From Streptomyces klenkii (GTDB lineage Bacteria > Actinomycetota > Actinomycetes > Streptomycetales > Streptomycetaceae): a DNA stretch of 64,000 nt. The notes below the pieces were generated by a model that searched no databases, was not told the origin of the DNA, and was given only the letters and a program-made list of their open reading frames with translations. Shown in pieces: positions 9,360 to 15,947 of the stretch (its first letter is position 1; the number at the start of each line of letters is the position of its first letter). Location of the stretch: contig NZ_RBAM01000005.1 of the NCBI RefSeq assembly GCF_003626645.1, forward strand, positions 372,001 to 436,000, read 5' to 3'. The position numbers were made by a program, and so were the translations under genes.

Positions 9360-9698
9360 ATGACCCAGGAAGCCGTGCCCGACGAAACGGTGCCCGCAAA
9401 GCCCGCCGCCGGGCAGACCGGCGCGCCCAAGGGCCTGCTCCAGCAGATGGAGGAGCTGATGGCCGCGCTCAATGCCGACCTGTCGCAGCTCGACGCGGAC
9501 CTGCAGCCGCGCGACGGGCACCCGGCGCCTGCTGGTACGCCTGCCAGTGCGCCTGCCGGTGCCTCCGCTGGTGCGTCCAGCGGCACATCCACCGGAGCGT
9601 CCACCGGCACATCCACCGGCACATCCGTCGGCACATCCGTCGATGCGCCCATCGACGTGCCCGTCGACGCGTCCGTCGACGGAAGGGATGCCCGCTGA
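9360..9698 (+). CDS. small protein with Ser/Thr/Asp-rich repeat tail
   Basis: A 112-residue protein starting at an ATG with an excellent Shine-Dalgarno sequence (GAGGAGG, 5 nt). Residues 25-50 form an amphipathic helix (LLQQMEELMAALNADLSQL). The C-terminal half is a repetitive tail of G-T/A-S and then V-D/P-V-D units, encoded by an imperfect 12-bp tandem repeat. No signal peptide, no Cys and no leader-peptide motif that I recognise. It is convergent with the DUF6099 gene and divergent from the LLM oxidoreductase. The function is unknown. The helix-plus-disordered-tail layout might suit a scaffold or a secreted-complex partner, but I see no proof. Confidence 0.7.
   Translation: MTQEAVPDETVPAKPAAGQTGAPKGLLQQMEELMAALNADLSQLDADLQPRDGHPAPAGTPASAPAGASAGASSGTSTGASTGTSTGTSVGTSVDAPIDVPVDASVDGRDAR
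9570..9682 (+). repeat. 12-bp tandem repeat inside the 9360 gene
   Basis: Imperfect repeats of GGCACATCCACC with drift towards GTCGACGCGTCC. The unit length is a multiple of three, so the frame is kept and copy number can change without breaking the protein. Confidence 0.75.
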
Positions 9699-9709
9699 CC
9701 GCCCGCGCC

Positions 9710-10168
9710 TCACGCGGCACCGCCTTCCCGCTCGCGCGACGCGAGCCGTCTCTGTAACCAGCGCACTCTGTCGCTCGTCTCGTCGGCGGCGTCTATCGCT
9801 TCTATGCACTGCCAGTACATGGCGTCCTCGTCGGAGGAGCAGGCGACCCCCACGAGGGCGATGCCCACTTCCCCGAGAAGCCCGCAGAGCCCGGCCAACG
9901 CGCCCCAGGGATCGCGGACTTCGGTGAGCTGCCCGGCCCGTATCGCTCCGGCGCGCAGCGTCTGACGCAGCGCGCCGGACGCGCGGGCCCCGGCCTCGCT
10001 CAGGCTTCCCGCGGCGGCGCGGGCCTCGAAGGGCCCGTGGACCGCGAGGTGGCCGCCGACCGCACCCGCCAGCGCCTGGGTCTGCCATGCCTCGGTGACG
10101 ATGTCGTGGACGGCCCTGGCCTGCGCCAGGGCCGTCCGGGTGGCTCCGATGAGCCGCACTGCGTCCAT
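9710..10168 (-). CDS. DUF6099-family protein
   Basis: A 152-residue, strongly helical, Ala-rich protein beginning MDAVRLIGATRTALAQA, which I recognise as the Streptomyces DUF6099 family. Function is unknown. It has no membrane segment or signal peptide. I chose the ATG at 10168 because the family starts there and a G-rich Shine-Dalgarno-like sequence precedes it; the frame stays open for 16 more residues to 10216. Its 3' end faces the small Ser/Thr-rich gene 11 bp away. The upstream gap (10169-10298) is the likely promoter region. Confidence 0.75.
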   Translation of the reverse strand: MDAVRLIGATRTALAQARAVHDIVTEAWQTQALAGAVGGHLAVHGPFEARAAAGSLSEAGARASGALRQTLRAGAIRAGQLTEVRDPWGALAGLCGLLGEVGIALVGVACSSDEDAMYWQCIEAIDAADETSDRVRWLQRRLASREREGGAA

Positions 10169-10298
10169 GACCCGGTCCCCCAACTTCCCGACTGTGCCGT
10201 GCCCACACCTTCTCACTACCCAGAGTGATGACTAACCGCCGGAAACGCCAGGGGAATTCAGAAATCTGTGGATACCAGATGGGGTGTGGATAACTCAA

Positions 10299-10730
10299 TC
10301 ACTCCGGAGAGTGACGATCCGGCGAATCCGGAGTGTCCCCATCCGGCACCGGATCCGGCACCGGGAACCGCTTCTCGTTGCGCTCGATCTTCGCGGCGAG
10401 GGCGGCGGCCGCGTCGATGCCCAGCACCTCGCAGAACTGCAACAGGTACGACAGGACGTCGGCGACCTCGTCCTCGACCTTCTCCGCCGTCCCCGGCCGG
10501 TCCATCACCCGCGCCGACTCCTCCGGAGTCAACCACTGGAAGATCTCGACCAGTTCCGACGCCTCGACGCTGAGCGCCGCGACGAGGTTCTTGGGCGTGT
10601 GGTACGGCTGCCAGCGGCGCGCGGCCGCGAAGTCCGCGAGACGCCGCTGCAACACCCGCAGCTCACTCTCCCCGCCGTCCGCTTCCCGGCCTTGATCGGC
10701 TCGGCGGCCCTCTCGATGTTCAGCATTCAC
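10299..10730 (-). CDS. MazG-like nucleotide pyrophosphohydrolase
   Basis: An all-alpha NTP pyrophosphohydrolase of the MazG / RS21-C6 group, about 143 residues. The metal-binding signature is present as EASELVEIFQW (ExxE) followed by EDEVADVLSYLL (ExxD). Such enzymes hydrolyse non-canonical or excess (d)NTPs to monophosphates. The start is uncertain: GTG at 10730 or TTG at 10736. Either overlaps the 3' end of the upstream ATPase gene by 11-17 nt, so the two are co-translated. The C-terminal tail is Pro/Asp-rich and dispensable-looking. Confidence 0.85.
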   Translation of the reverse strand: MNAEHREGRRADQGREADGGESELRVLQRRLADFAAARRWQPYHTPKNLVAALSVEASELVEIFQWLTPEESARVMDRPGTAEKVEDEVADVLSYLLQFCEVLGIDAAAALAAKIERNEKRFPVPDPVPDGDTPDSPDRHSPE

Positions 10731-11919
10731 CCCCAAGATCTACCACCGACACACCCTCGATGCCGGCCTCGAACTCCGCCCCCCGTACCGCCCCCACCAG
10801 CCGCACATGCCCCCGCTCCCCCATCCGTACCGCCAGGGCGAGCAGCTCGCGCGCCTGCCGGGCGTCCAGGCAGCGGTCGAAGCCGTCCGCGAGGACGGTG
10901 AGCGCCTGCCGCGCCTGAAGCACCTCGCCGACGGGGTCCATGTCCAGCACTCCGGGGCCGGTCATCAGCACCAGGCAGAGCGCGAGGTAGCGCAACTCGC
11001 CGTCCCCGAGCCGCGCCATCGGCACCCCGTCACCGGGCTTCCGCTCCAGCACGGCCTGCACGAGGCCGCTGCCCGCTTCCCGTACGGCCAGCCCGGCCAC
11101 CGGGACGCGGCACCCGGCACCCACCGCCGCCACGAGCGCCGCGTGGCGGGTCGCGCACTCGTGGCGCGTACGGTCCAGGACCGCGGCGATGTTGTCGCAG
11201 GCGCCGCGCAGCAGCCCGTCATGGGCGACGGCGGGCATCCGCATGACCTCCGGGCGCGGGTCGCAGGCGAAGACCGCGCGCAGAGCCACGACGACCTGCT
11301 CGGCGGCGTCGAGGACGAGGCGCTGCCCGGCGGTCTTGCCCGCGACACGCAGGGGCAGCAGAGCGGTGCCGAGCCGGTCGTCCGGCAGGGGCGCGCGGGT
11401 GACGGGGACGGCGCCGGCCGTGTGCCAGGCGGCCTCCACGGCGCGGCGCCCCGGGTCCCGGAGGGCCGTCGAGAGGAGGGTGCGGCCGCAGCCCGTCATC
11501 CGTTCGCCGACGATGCGGAGCTCGGGCTCGGCCTGCACGGCGACGTCGACCCGCACGGGCCCCACGGGCCCCTCGACGGTGCAGCCGATGCGGAAGCCGC
11601 GCCGCCCTTGGGCGTCGGGCCGCGCCTGCTGAGGAACGCACGCCCCGGGGCCGCCGTCGACGATGGACAGGGCCTCACCCAGGTCATCCCCGCCGGCCAG
11701 CCGCGCGAGCACCCCGTACGCCTGGAGGGCACTGGACTTACCGGAGCCGCTCGGCCCCCGGAAGAGGGTGAGCGGGCCGAGCGCGAAGGTGGCGTTGCGG
11801 TGCGACTTGAAGGCGGAGAGCCGTAACTCGGTTACGACGGGCCGCTGCGTAGAAGAGGCGGAGGAGACGGCGGAAGGAACGCCGGAGGAAACGTCCGGTC
11901 GGGCACAGCGAGTGTCCAT
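10720..11919 (-). CDS. SMC/RecF-like AAA ATPase
   Basis: A 399-residue P-loop ATPase. Walker A is GPSGSGKSSALQAYG near residue 55, directly after the strand-loop LRLSAFKSHRNATFALGPL typical of RecF/SMC-like and OLD-like ATPase heads. An ABC-signature-like LGDGELRYLALCLVL lies near 300, and a Walker B-like ALTVLADGFDR near 345. No TOPRIM or other nuclease domain is visible. It is tightly coupled to the MazG-like gene, a pairing that suggests NTP sensing or clean-up tied to DNA damage or stress, but this is inference. The start ATG has only a weak Shine-Dalgarno sequence. Confidence 0.75.
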   Translation of the reverse strand: MDTRCARPDVSSGVPSAVSSASSTQRPVVTELRLSAFKSHRNATFALGPLTLFRGPSGSGKSSALQAYGVLARLAGGDDLGEALSIVDGGPGACVPQQARPDAQGRRGFRIGCTVEGPVGPVRVDVAVQAEPELRIVGERMTGCGRTLLSTALRDPGRRAVEAAWHTAGAVPVTRAPLPDDRLGTALLPLRVAGKTAGQRLVLDAAEQVVVALRAVFACDPRPEVMRMPAVAHDGLLRGACDNIAAVLDRTRHECATRHAALVAAVGAGCRVPVAGLAVREAGSGLVQAVLERKPGDGVPMARLGDGELRYLALCLVLMTGPGVLDMDPVGEVLQARQALTVLADGFDRCLDARQARELLALAVRMGERGHVRLVGAVRGAEFEAGIEGVSVVDLGGEC

Positions 11920-11943
11920 GCCCGGACCGTATGTGTCACATAA

Positions 11944-12357
11944 TCAGCCAAACCGTTTCGGCTGATCACTTTTCCTACGATCGGGGTACCCCGATGCCAC
12001 CTCCGTCCCTTCGGGAGTCAGCAGGAAGACGTTCGTGTCGACCCGGTGCATGCCACTGCCCAGGCCGAAGACGACGCCGCTGGAGAAGTCGAGGATGCGC
12101 TTGGCGACGTCCGTGTCGGCACTGGTGAGGTCCAGCAGCACCGGCACCCGCGCCATCAGGTGCTCGGCGACCTCGCGGGCGTCCGCGAAGATCTGGACCC
12201 GCAGCACGACCATGCGCCGCTGATCGGGATCGGCCGCCTGCTCATCCTCGGGCAGGGCCCGGTGATTGGGCCAGGACGGCCATGCGTGGTGACCACGGAG
12301 CGGGACGACCTCGGCCAGACCCTCCCACTGCTCATCGGTGGCCTCGGACCTGTTCAC
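11944..12357 (-). CDS. SepF-like cell division protein
   Basis: A 137-residue protein whose C-terminal half (RVQIFADAREVAEHLM...LDFSSGVVFGLGSGMHRVDTNVFLLTP) is the SepF dimer domain; SepF ties FtsZ to the membrane. Streptomyces carry extra SepF-like proteins (SflA/SflB type) besides the one in the dcw cluster, and this isolated copy looks like one of them. The GTG at 12357 has GGAGGGG upstream; an in-frame ATG at 12414 would add 19 residues but overlaps the promoter-like sequence. The N-terminal linker is short, and I do not see the usual amphipathic membrane-binding helix. Confidence 0.82.
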   Translation of the reverse strand: MNRSEATDEQWEGLAEVVPLRGHHAWPSWPNHRALPEDEQAADPDQRRMVVLRVQIFADAREVAEHLMARVPVLLDLTSADTDVAKRILDFSSGVVFGLGSGMHRVDTNVFLLTPEGTEVASGYPDRRKSDQPKRFG

Positions 12358-12384
12358 CGGCTCACCCCTCCGGGGAACGTGCTC

Positions 12385-12414
12385 GCTATATGCATCCCAC
12401 AATCCTAGGGACAA
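12385..12414 (-). promoter_or_regulatory. candidate sigma70-type promoter for the SepF-like gene
   Basis: On the minus strand TTGTCC (12414-12409) and TATAGC (12390-12385) are separated by 18 nt, with the -10 hexamer about 28 nt before the GTG start. Confidence 0.45.
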
Positions 12415-12446
12415 TCGTCACCCGCCGGGACCAATGACACGCCTGA

Positions 12447-12482
12447 GCGCCGGACGGCCCGGAGCCACAGCCCGTCCGGCGC
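12447..12482. terminator. 11-bp-stem hairpin
   Basis: GCGCCGGACGG and CCGTCCGGCGC pair perfectly around a 14-nt loop. It sits just past the stop of the glycosyltransferase remnant and upstream of the SepF-like promoter, so it is a likely terminator inherited from the lost gene. Confidence 0.65.
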
Positions 12483-12501
12483 TGTGCACGAGCTTTCATC
12501 G

Positions 12502-12736
12502 TCAACCCTCATAGACGCTGAAGGCGAACACGTCTGTCTTGGGCTGGCTCCGCCGGAACATCGACTGAGGCGCACGACGGCCCACCCGCCCCCACGATCC
12601 GCCCGCGCACGACGGCCGAGCCGTTCTGGTGTGCCGCCGCCGTGACCATGCGCTCCAGTGCCTCGGGGCCCATGCAGTCGTCCGCGTCGAGGAAGTAGAC
12701 CCGGACGAAACGGCCTGGGCACGCACGATCACGCAA
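12502..12736 (-). pseudogene. GT2 glycosyltransferase fragment, frameshifted
   Basis: One frame encodes RVYFLDADDCMGPEALERM, the nucleotide-sugar/metal-binding DxDD region of a family 2 (GT-A) glycosyltransferase. After GRIVGAGG the homology continues in the next frame as RRAPQSMFRR...KTDVFAFSVYEG and then stops, so there is a frameshift and early termination. Everything before the DADD strand and after the donor-binding region is missing. The fragment abuts the JetD-like remnant with a few bases of overlap, marking an old deletion junction. Confidence 0.75.
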
Positions 12737-13055
12737 GATCCGCGAGGAGCAGGTCCAGGACCGTCTCCTCCTCGACGCGGACTCCGAGCTCGGTGAGGGC
12801 CGGTGCCAGGGCGGGGTCCCAGGGGGCCTCGGTGGGTGTGCCCGTCAGAGGCGGCAACGATGGGTTGGCGGCGGCCACGGCGCGGTAGTCGGTGGCCGTG
12901 TACCGCCAAGGGTGCCAGGGCACGCTGCGCAGCAGCACGGTCGCGATGCGCAGCCCGCCCCAGTCGAAGTCGCCGTGGTAGAGCAGCCTCGCGCCGTCTT
13001 CGTGGAGGTGGCGCAGGAGCGTGTGGGCGGCGGCGGACGGCTGGCCCAGCACCAC
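12729..13055 (-). pseudogene. C-terminal remnant of a TIGR02679/JetD-like (Wadjet type II) protein
   Basis: About 108 residues are left. The segment LLYHGDFDWGGLRIATVLL is the signature of the DUF2399 TOPRIM-like nuclease domain of TIGR02679 proteins, the JetD component of type II Wadjet anti-plasmid systems. The natural C-terminus (VEEETVLDLLLADLA) seems kept, but the N-terminal part and all partners (JetA, JetB, JetC) are absent. The GTG at 13055 has no Shine-Dalgarno sequence. I treat it as a non-functional leftover of a defence island deleted at this locus. Confidence 0.75.
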
Positions 13056-13106
13056 ACCCCCCGCGCCACCCCCACTGCGACAGCCCTATCCCCGACGCCA
13101 GCCAGG

Positions 13107-13124
13107 ACCACCGCCATCGGTGGT
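13107..13124. terminator. small hairpin
   Basis: ACCACCG and CGGTGGT pair perfectly around CCAT. It lies in the 177-bp gap between the JetD remnant and the first element gene. Role uncertain. Confidence 0.35.
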
Positions 13125-13232
13125 GTCCCGCGCGGGCGTTGAGCGTAGCCGCGTGCCTCCGGGCACCGCCGTTCCCTCGTTGCCCCCGCCGGTGAGCCCT
13201 TCACGCTATCCCCCAGTACGGAGCACAGCCCT

Positions 13233-13685
13233 GTGGATAATCCAGACCCCCATGTCGTCGTCGGCCGTCACCCCGAATTCGACTACGTCGCCCTGAACAC
13301 GCAGGACTTGTTCGTCGCCGACCACGTGCTCAAGCTCCTGGGCTTCCAGCCCGTCCCCGGCAGCAAGCTCTACGCCCTGGCCAACCCCGGGCACGACGGC
13401 GAACGCCGTACCCGGCAGGCCATCGCCTCCCTGCGCGCCGCTCGCTACCAGGTCGCCGCCGACATCAGCCTCGACCCCGCACCGCCTCAGCAGGCCGCCA
13501 CCCAGCGCCGCACCAACGAGCAGCAGCAGACCACGACGCAGGGCAGGGTGCAGCGGACGACGCCGACCGCTCAGGCCGCGGTCGTGAAGTCCGCTGCCTG
13601 GCAGAGCCGTACCGATCTCCAGCCCATTCCGCCCAAGCCGAAGAATCCTCCGCTGTGGGCTCCCCGCAGCCAGATACGCCGTTGA
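13233..13685 (+). CDS. hypothetical mobile-element protein
   Basis: A 150-residue protein. The first 85 residues look folded (HPEFDYVALNTQDLFVADHVL...ALANPGHDGERRTRQAIASL), and the remainder is Gln/Thr/Pro-rich and probably disordered. It starts at a GTG with CGGAG upstream. It is the first of six closely spaced plus-strand genes leading to the coupling protein, a set I associate with Streptomyces conjugative plasmids and integrated elements. No function can be assigned; a compact helical domain with a spacer tail would suit a DNA- or protein-binding accessory. Confidence 0.65.
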   Translation: MDNPDPHVVVGRHPEFDYVALNTQDLFVADHVLKLLGFQPVPGSKLYALANPGHDGERRTRQAIASLRAARYQVAADISLDPAPPQQAATQRRTNEQQQTTTQGRVQRTTPTAQAAVVKSAAWQSRTDLQPIPPKPKNPPLWAPRSQIRR

Positions 13686-13691
13686 GGTCCC

Positions 13692-14069
13692 ATGGGTCTG
13701 ACACCAGCCGACCGTGTCGCCGGCGCACGCTCCACAGCAGAAGCGGCACGCATGCTCCAGGAAGCGATCGAAGATCCGCGTGGTCATCTGTCGGGTCTCT
13801 ATGACCTGTTGGAGAGGGCCAGCATCTGGTTCGACGAGCACCCCGGCCTCAGCCCCGGCGATGCCGCCCGGCGGCTCCGCGATGCCACTGCCGCGCTGGA
13901 TGCGATCGGGGACGACGTCGTCCGGCTCACCGAAGATCTCACCCGATCCCCCGCACCCACGCTCCGCGGTACGGGGTCTCGGCCGCACACCGTGCACCCC
14001 TTCGGTCCGCCCGGTCCGGGCCGGCCACCGCGCGCTGCCGCGCCGCCCAGTCACCGTGCCCGCCGCTGA
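13692..14069 (+). CDS. hypothetical helical mobile-element protein (intact paralogue)
   Basis: A 125-residue protein with a good Shine-Dalgarno sequence (GAGG, 4 nt from ATG). Residues 15-85 are predicted helices, with the segment LLERASIWFDEHPG and then ALDAIGDDVV; the tail is basic and Pro-rich. A damaged paralogue lies at 15507-15947, sharing helix layout, tail composition and position before a transfer gene. It follows the previous gene by 6 nt. Function unknown. Confidence 0.65.
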   Translation: MGLTPADRVAGARSTAEAARMLQEAIEDPRGHLSGLYDLLERASIWFDEHPGLSPGDAARRLRDATAALDAIGDDVVRLTEDLTRSPAPTLRGTGSRPHTVHPFGPPGPGRPPRAAAPPSHRARR

Positions 14070-14112
14070 CCCTCCTCATTCCCTTCAAGCCCCGGCCGAA
14101 TTGGAGAACTTC

Positions 14113-14610
14113 ATGGCTGTCCGTACTCACTGGACCATCAACCACACGTGCGGCCATCAGGCCGAGCACGACCTGTCCGATCGCGCCGCCGACCGACGCG
14201 CCGGCTTCGCCCGCTGGCTTGAGGCCCGCGACTGCTCCGACTGCTGGAAGGCCGCCCGCGAGAGCAGTCCTGCGGATACGAAACAGTGGCTCGCCGCCCG
14301 GCGCGCCGAAGAGCAGGAAGCGGCCACCGAGTGGGAGCAGCGCTACGAAATGCCGCCGCTGGAGGGCCCGGAGAAGGCGCTGGGGTGGGCCGTGCGGTGC
14401 CGGCACCAGCTGGTGACCGCCGCATACATCGCCCTGGCCGTCGAAGGCGAGCTCGACGACGCGGACTGGTCGGAGATCGAGGAGAAGGTCCGTACGGTCA
14501 CACGGGCCGGGTGGTGGATCGACCAACGCGATGCCGACGGCGCCGATCTGCCGGAGCTGCTCGAGGCGGCAACCGACGCCGACCGCCCGACCGAGAACCC
14601 CTACGTGTAG
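14113..14610 (+). CDS. hypothetical mobile-element protein with Cys/His motif
   Basis: A 165-residue protein starting at an ATG with GGAG 6 nt upstream. The N-terminus (THWTINHTCGHQAEHDL...CSDCWKAARE) contains CGHQ and CxxC, which could bind zinc. The rest is helical and acidic (YIALAVEGELDDADWSEIEEKV). I recall similar small proteins being common in actinobacterial plasmids and integrative elements. Its place between other element genes supports an accessory transfer or maintenance role, unproven. Confidence 0.65.
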   Translation: MAVRTHWTINHTCGHQAEHDLSDRAADRRAGFARWLEARDCSDCWKAARESSPADTKQWLAARRAEEQEAATEWEQRYEMPPLEGPEKALGWAVRCRHQLVTAAYIALAVEGELDDADWSEIEEKVRTVTRAGWWIDQRDADGADLPELLEAATDADRPTENPYV

Positions 14611-14718
14611 CAGAGCAGCTATAGCCCCTCATGACCGGTTCAAGAAACCGGCTTCGCCCCACGGCCCTTGACCTTCGCCGTCTCTTTTCACCGTTCCACC
14701 CCCGTTGAGGACCCGTCG

Positions 14719-15135
14719 ATGCCCGACTCCGCTCCCCTTTCCGTCCACGCCACCGACACTGTCACTCCCAGCCGGCAGGTCCGGCACGACCACTTCGCTC
14801 CCGGCGACCGCGTCGTGGTCATCCGGGGCAGCCTGGACGGCGACCTCCATGGCGATGACCTGACCGTCGTCGCGCCGCCCTGGCACACCCCCACCGGCCA
14901 GGACGGCTGGCGCACCCGCAACCCCCAGGGCGGCGCCCACACCTTCACCACCGCGCACCCGCGCTATCTGATCCACGTCGAGCAGCACTGCCCCGACTGT
15001 GTCGCCTTCTTCCGCGCCCTGGCCGCCGAGCTGCTGCCACAACTGCCCAAGCTCGGGTGCGCGGAAGGGGACTGGTACCGCTTCACCGCACTCGACCAGC
15101 TCGTGCACCGCGACGACTACGGCCTAGCGGCATGA
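14719..15135 (+). CDS. hypothetical mobile-element protein
   Basis: A 138-residue protein. The start ATG at 14719 has TTGAGGA upstream. The centre (HFAPGDRVVVIRG...DDLTVVAPPWHTP) suggests a small beta-barrel, followed by HPRYLIHVEQHCPDCVAFFRALAAELLP with a CPDC pair. Not recognised beyond its element context. Its stop overlaps the start of the next gene as ATGA. Confidence 0.6.
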   Translation: MPDSAPLSVHATDTVTPSRQVRHDHFAPGDRVVVIRGSLDGDLHGDDLTVVAPPWHTPTGQDGWRTRNPQGGAHTFTTAHPRYLIHVEQHCPDCVAFFRALAAELLPQLPKLGCAEGDWYRFTALDQLVHRDDYGLAA

Positions 15136-15479
15136 TCGCCCTCTGGAGCCGCGAGGGCGATGCCAACACCGTCGTGCAGGACGTCCTGCAGACCGCGGAG
15201 CCCGATACCCCACCCGTCCCTGCCTCACAGATTCCCGCCTCGTCTCACATGTTCCCCAGCTTCACCACGACCGCCGGACCTGCAGCCCGGCTGACTCGCC
15301 ACCTCTTCTACCGCCTGCGCCGACTGCTCCACCGCCGCATCAGCCGCTATGCCTCCGCTCGCGCGGCGCACGCCCCGCGTACGGGCATCCCGCTGGCTAC
15401 TGGCCTCTCCGGCGCGCTCGACGAGAGCCGCCGAACGTCCGGCACGGCACCTCCACTTGGCACCCGAACCGGGAAGTGA
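15132..15479 (+). CDS. small basic hypothetical protein
   Basis: A 115-residue protein translationally coupled to the upstream gene by ATGA. It is Arg-rich with a helical basic middle (HLFYRLRRLLHRRISRYASA) and otherwise low-complexity. The basic helix could bind nucleic acid or membrane, but the evidence is thin. The reading frame is continuous and the coupling is the main reason to call it a gene. Confidence 0.45.
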   Translation: MIALWSREGDANTVVQDVLQTAEPDTPPVPASQIPASSHMFPSFTTTAGPAARLTRHLFYRLRRLLHRRISRYASARAAHAPRTGIPLATGLSGALDESRRTSGTAPPLGTRTGK

Positions 15480-15506
15480 GCGGCCGTCGTTGACAGTTCC
15501 GTCCCG

Positions 15507-15947
15507 GTGACGATCGAGGAGGCGGATCGGATCGCAGCCGATCTGATCCACCTGCTCGGCCGAAGCCTGCGCACCACAATCGAGCCCCGGGCTGCGGCCC
15601 ACCCGATGAAGGCCATCCTCCATCCCAGAACCGGCGTGCTGGAGCGGCTCTCCGACTTGCTGTCCACCGCCGGCTGACTCGCCCGCGACCGCGTCGACCC
15701 TCAGGAACTGGGCCCACCCGCTTACGACCTGCGGCACGCCATCGCCCAGGCCGCCGAGGACATCACCGACGACGCCAACGGCCTCGTGGACACCGCCACC
15801 CGTTTGGACCGTCTACCCGCCGTCAGCCGCGCGCCTCCGGCCGGCAGACCCTCCGTAGCGAATCCACCGCTCGCCCTCCCTCGCGGCGCTCCCCCGGCCC
15901 GGCCCCTGCCCGTCGCATCTCCCGCGCCCAGTCGCCGTGGCCGCTGA
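15507..15947 (+). pseudogene. paralogue of the 13692 gene, broken by an in-frame TGA
   Basis: From GTG 15507 the frame reads VTIEEADRIAADLIHLL...ERLSDLLSTAG, meets TGA at 15675-15677, and continues in the same frame as LARDRVDPQELGPPAYDL...ITDDANGLVDTA to a basic Pro-rich end SPAPSRRGR and a TGA at 15945. Aligned with the intact 13692 product (LLERASIWFDEH), the stop falls close to a Trp, so a single TGG-to-TGA change is the simplest cause. Helix layout and codon usage after the stop are still gene-like, so the event is recent, or the stop is read through. The end overlaps the GTG of the coupling-protein gene by 11 nt. Confidence 0.7.
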
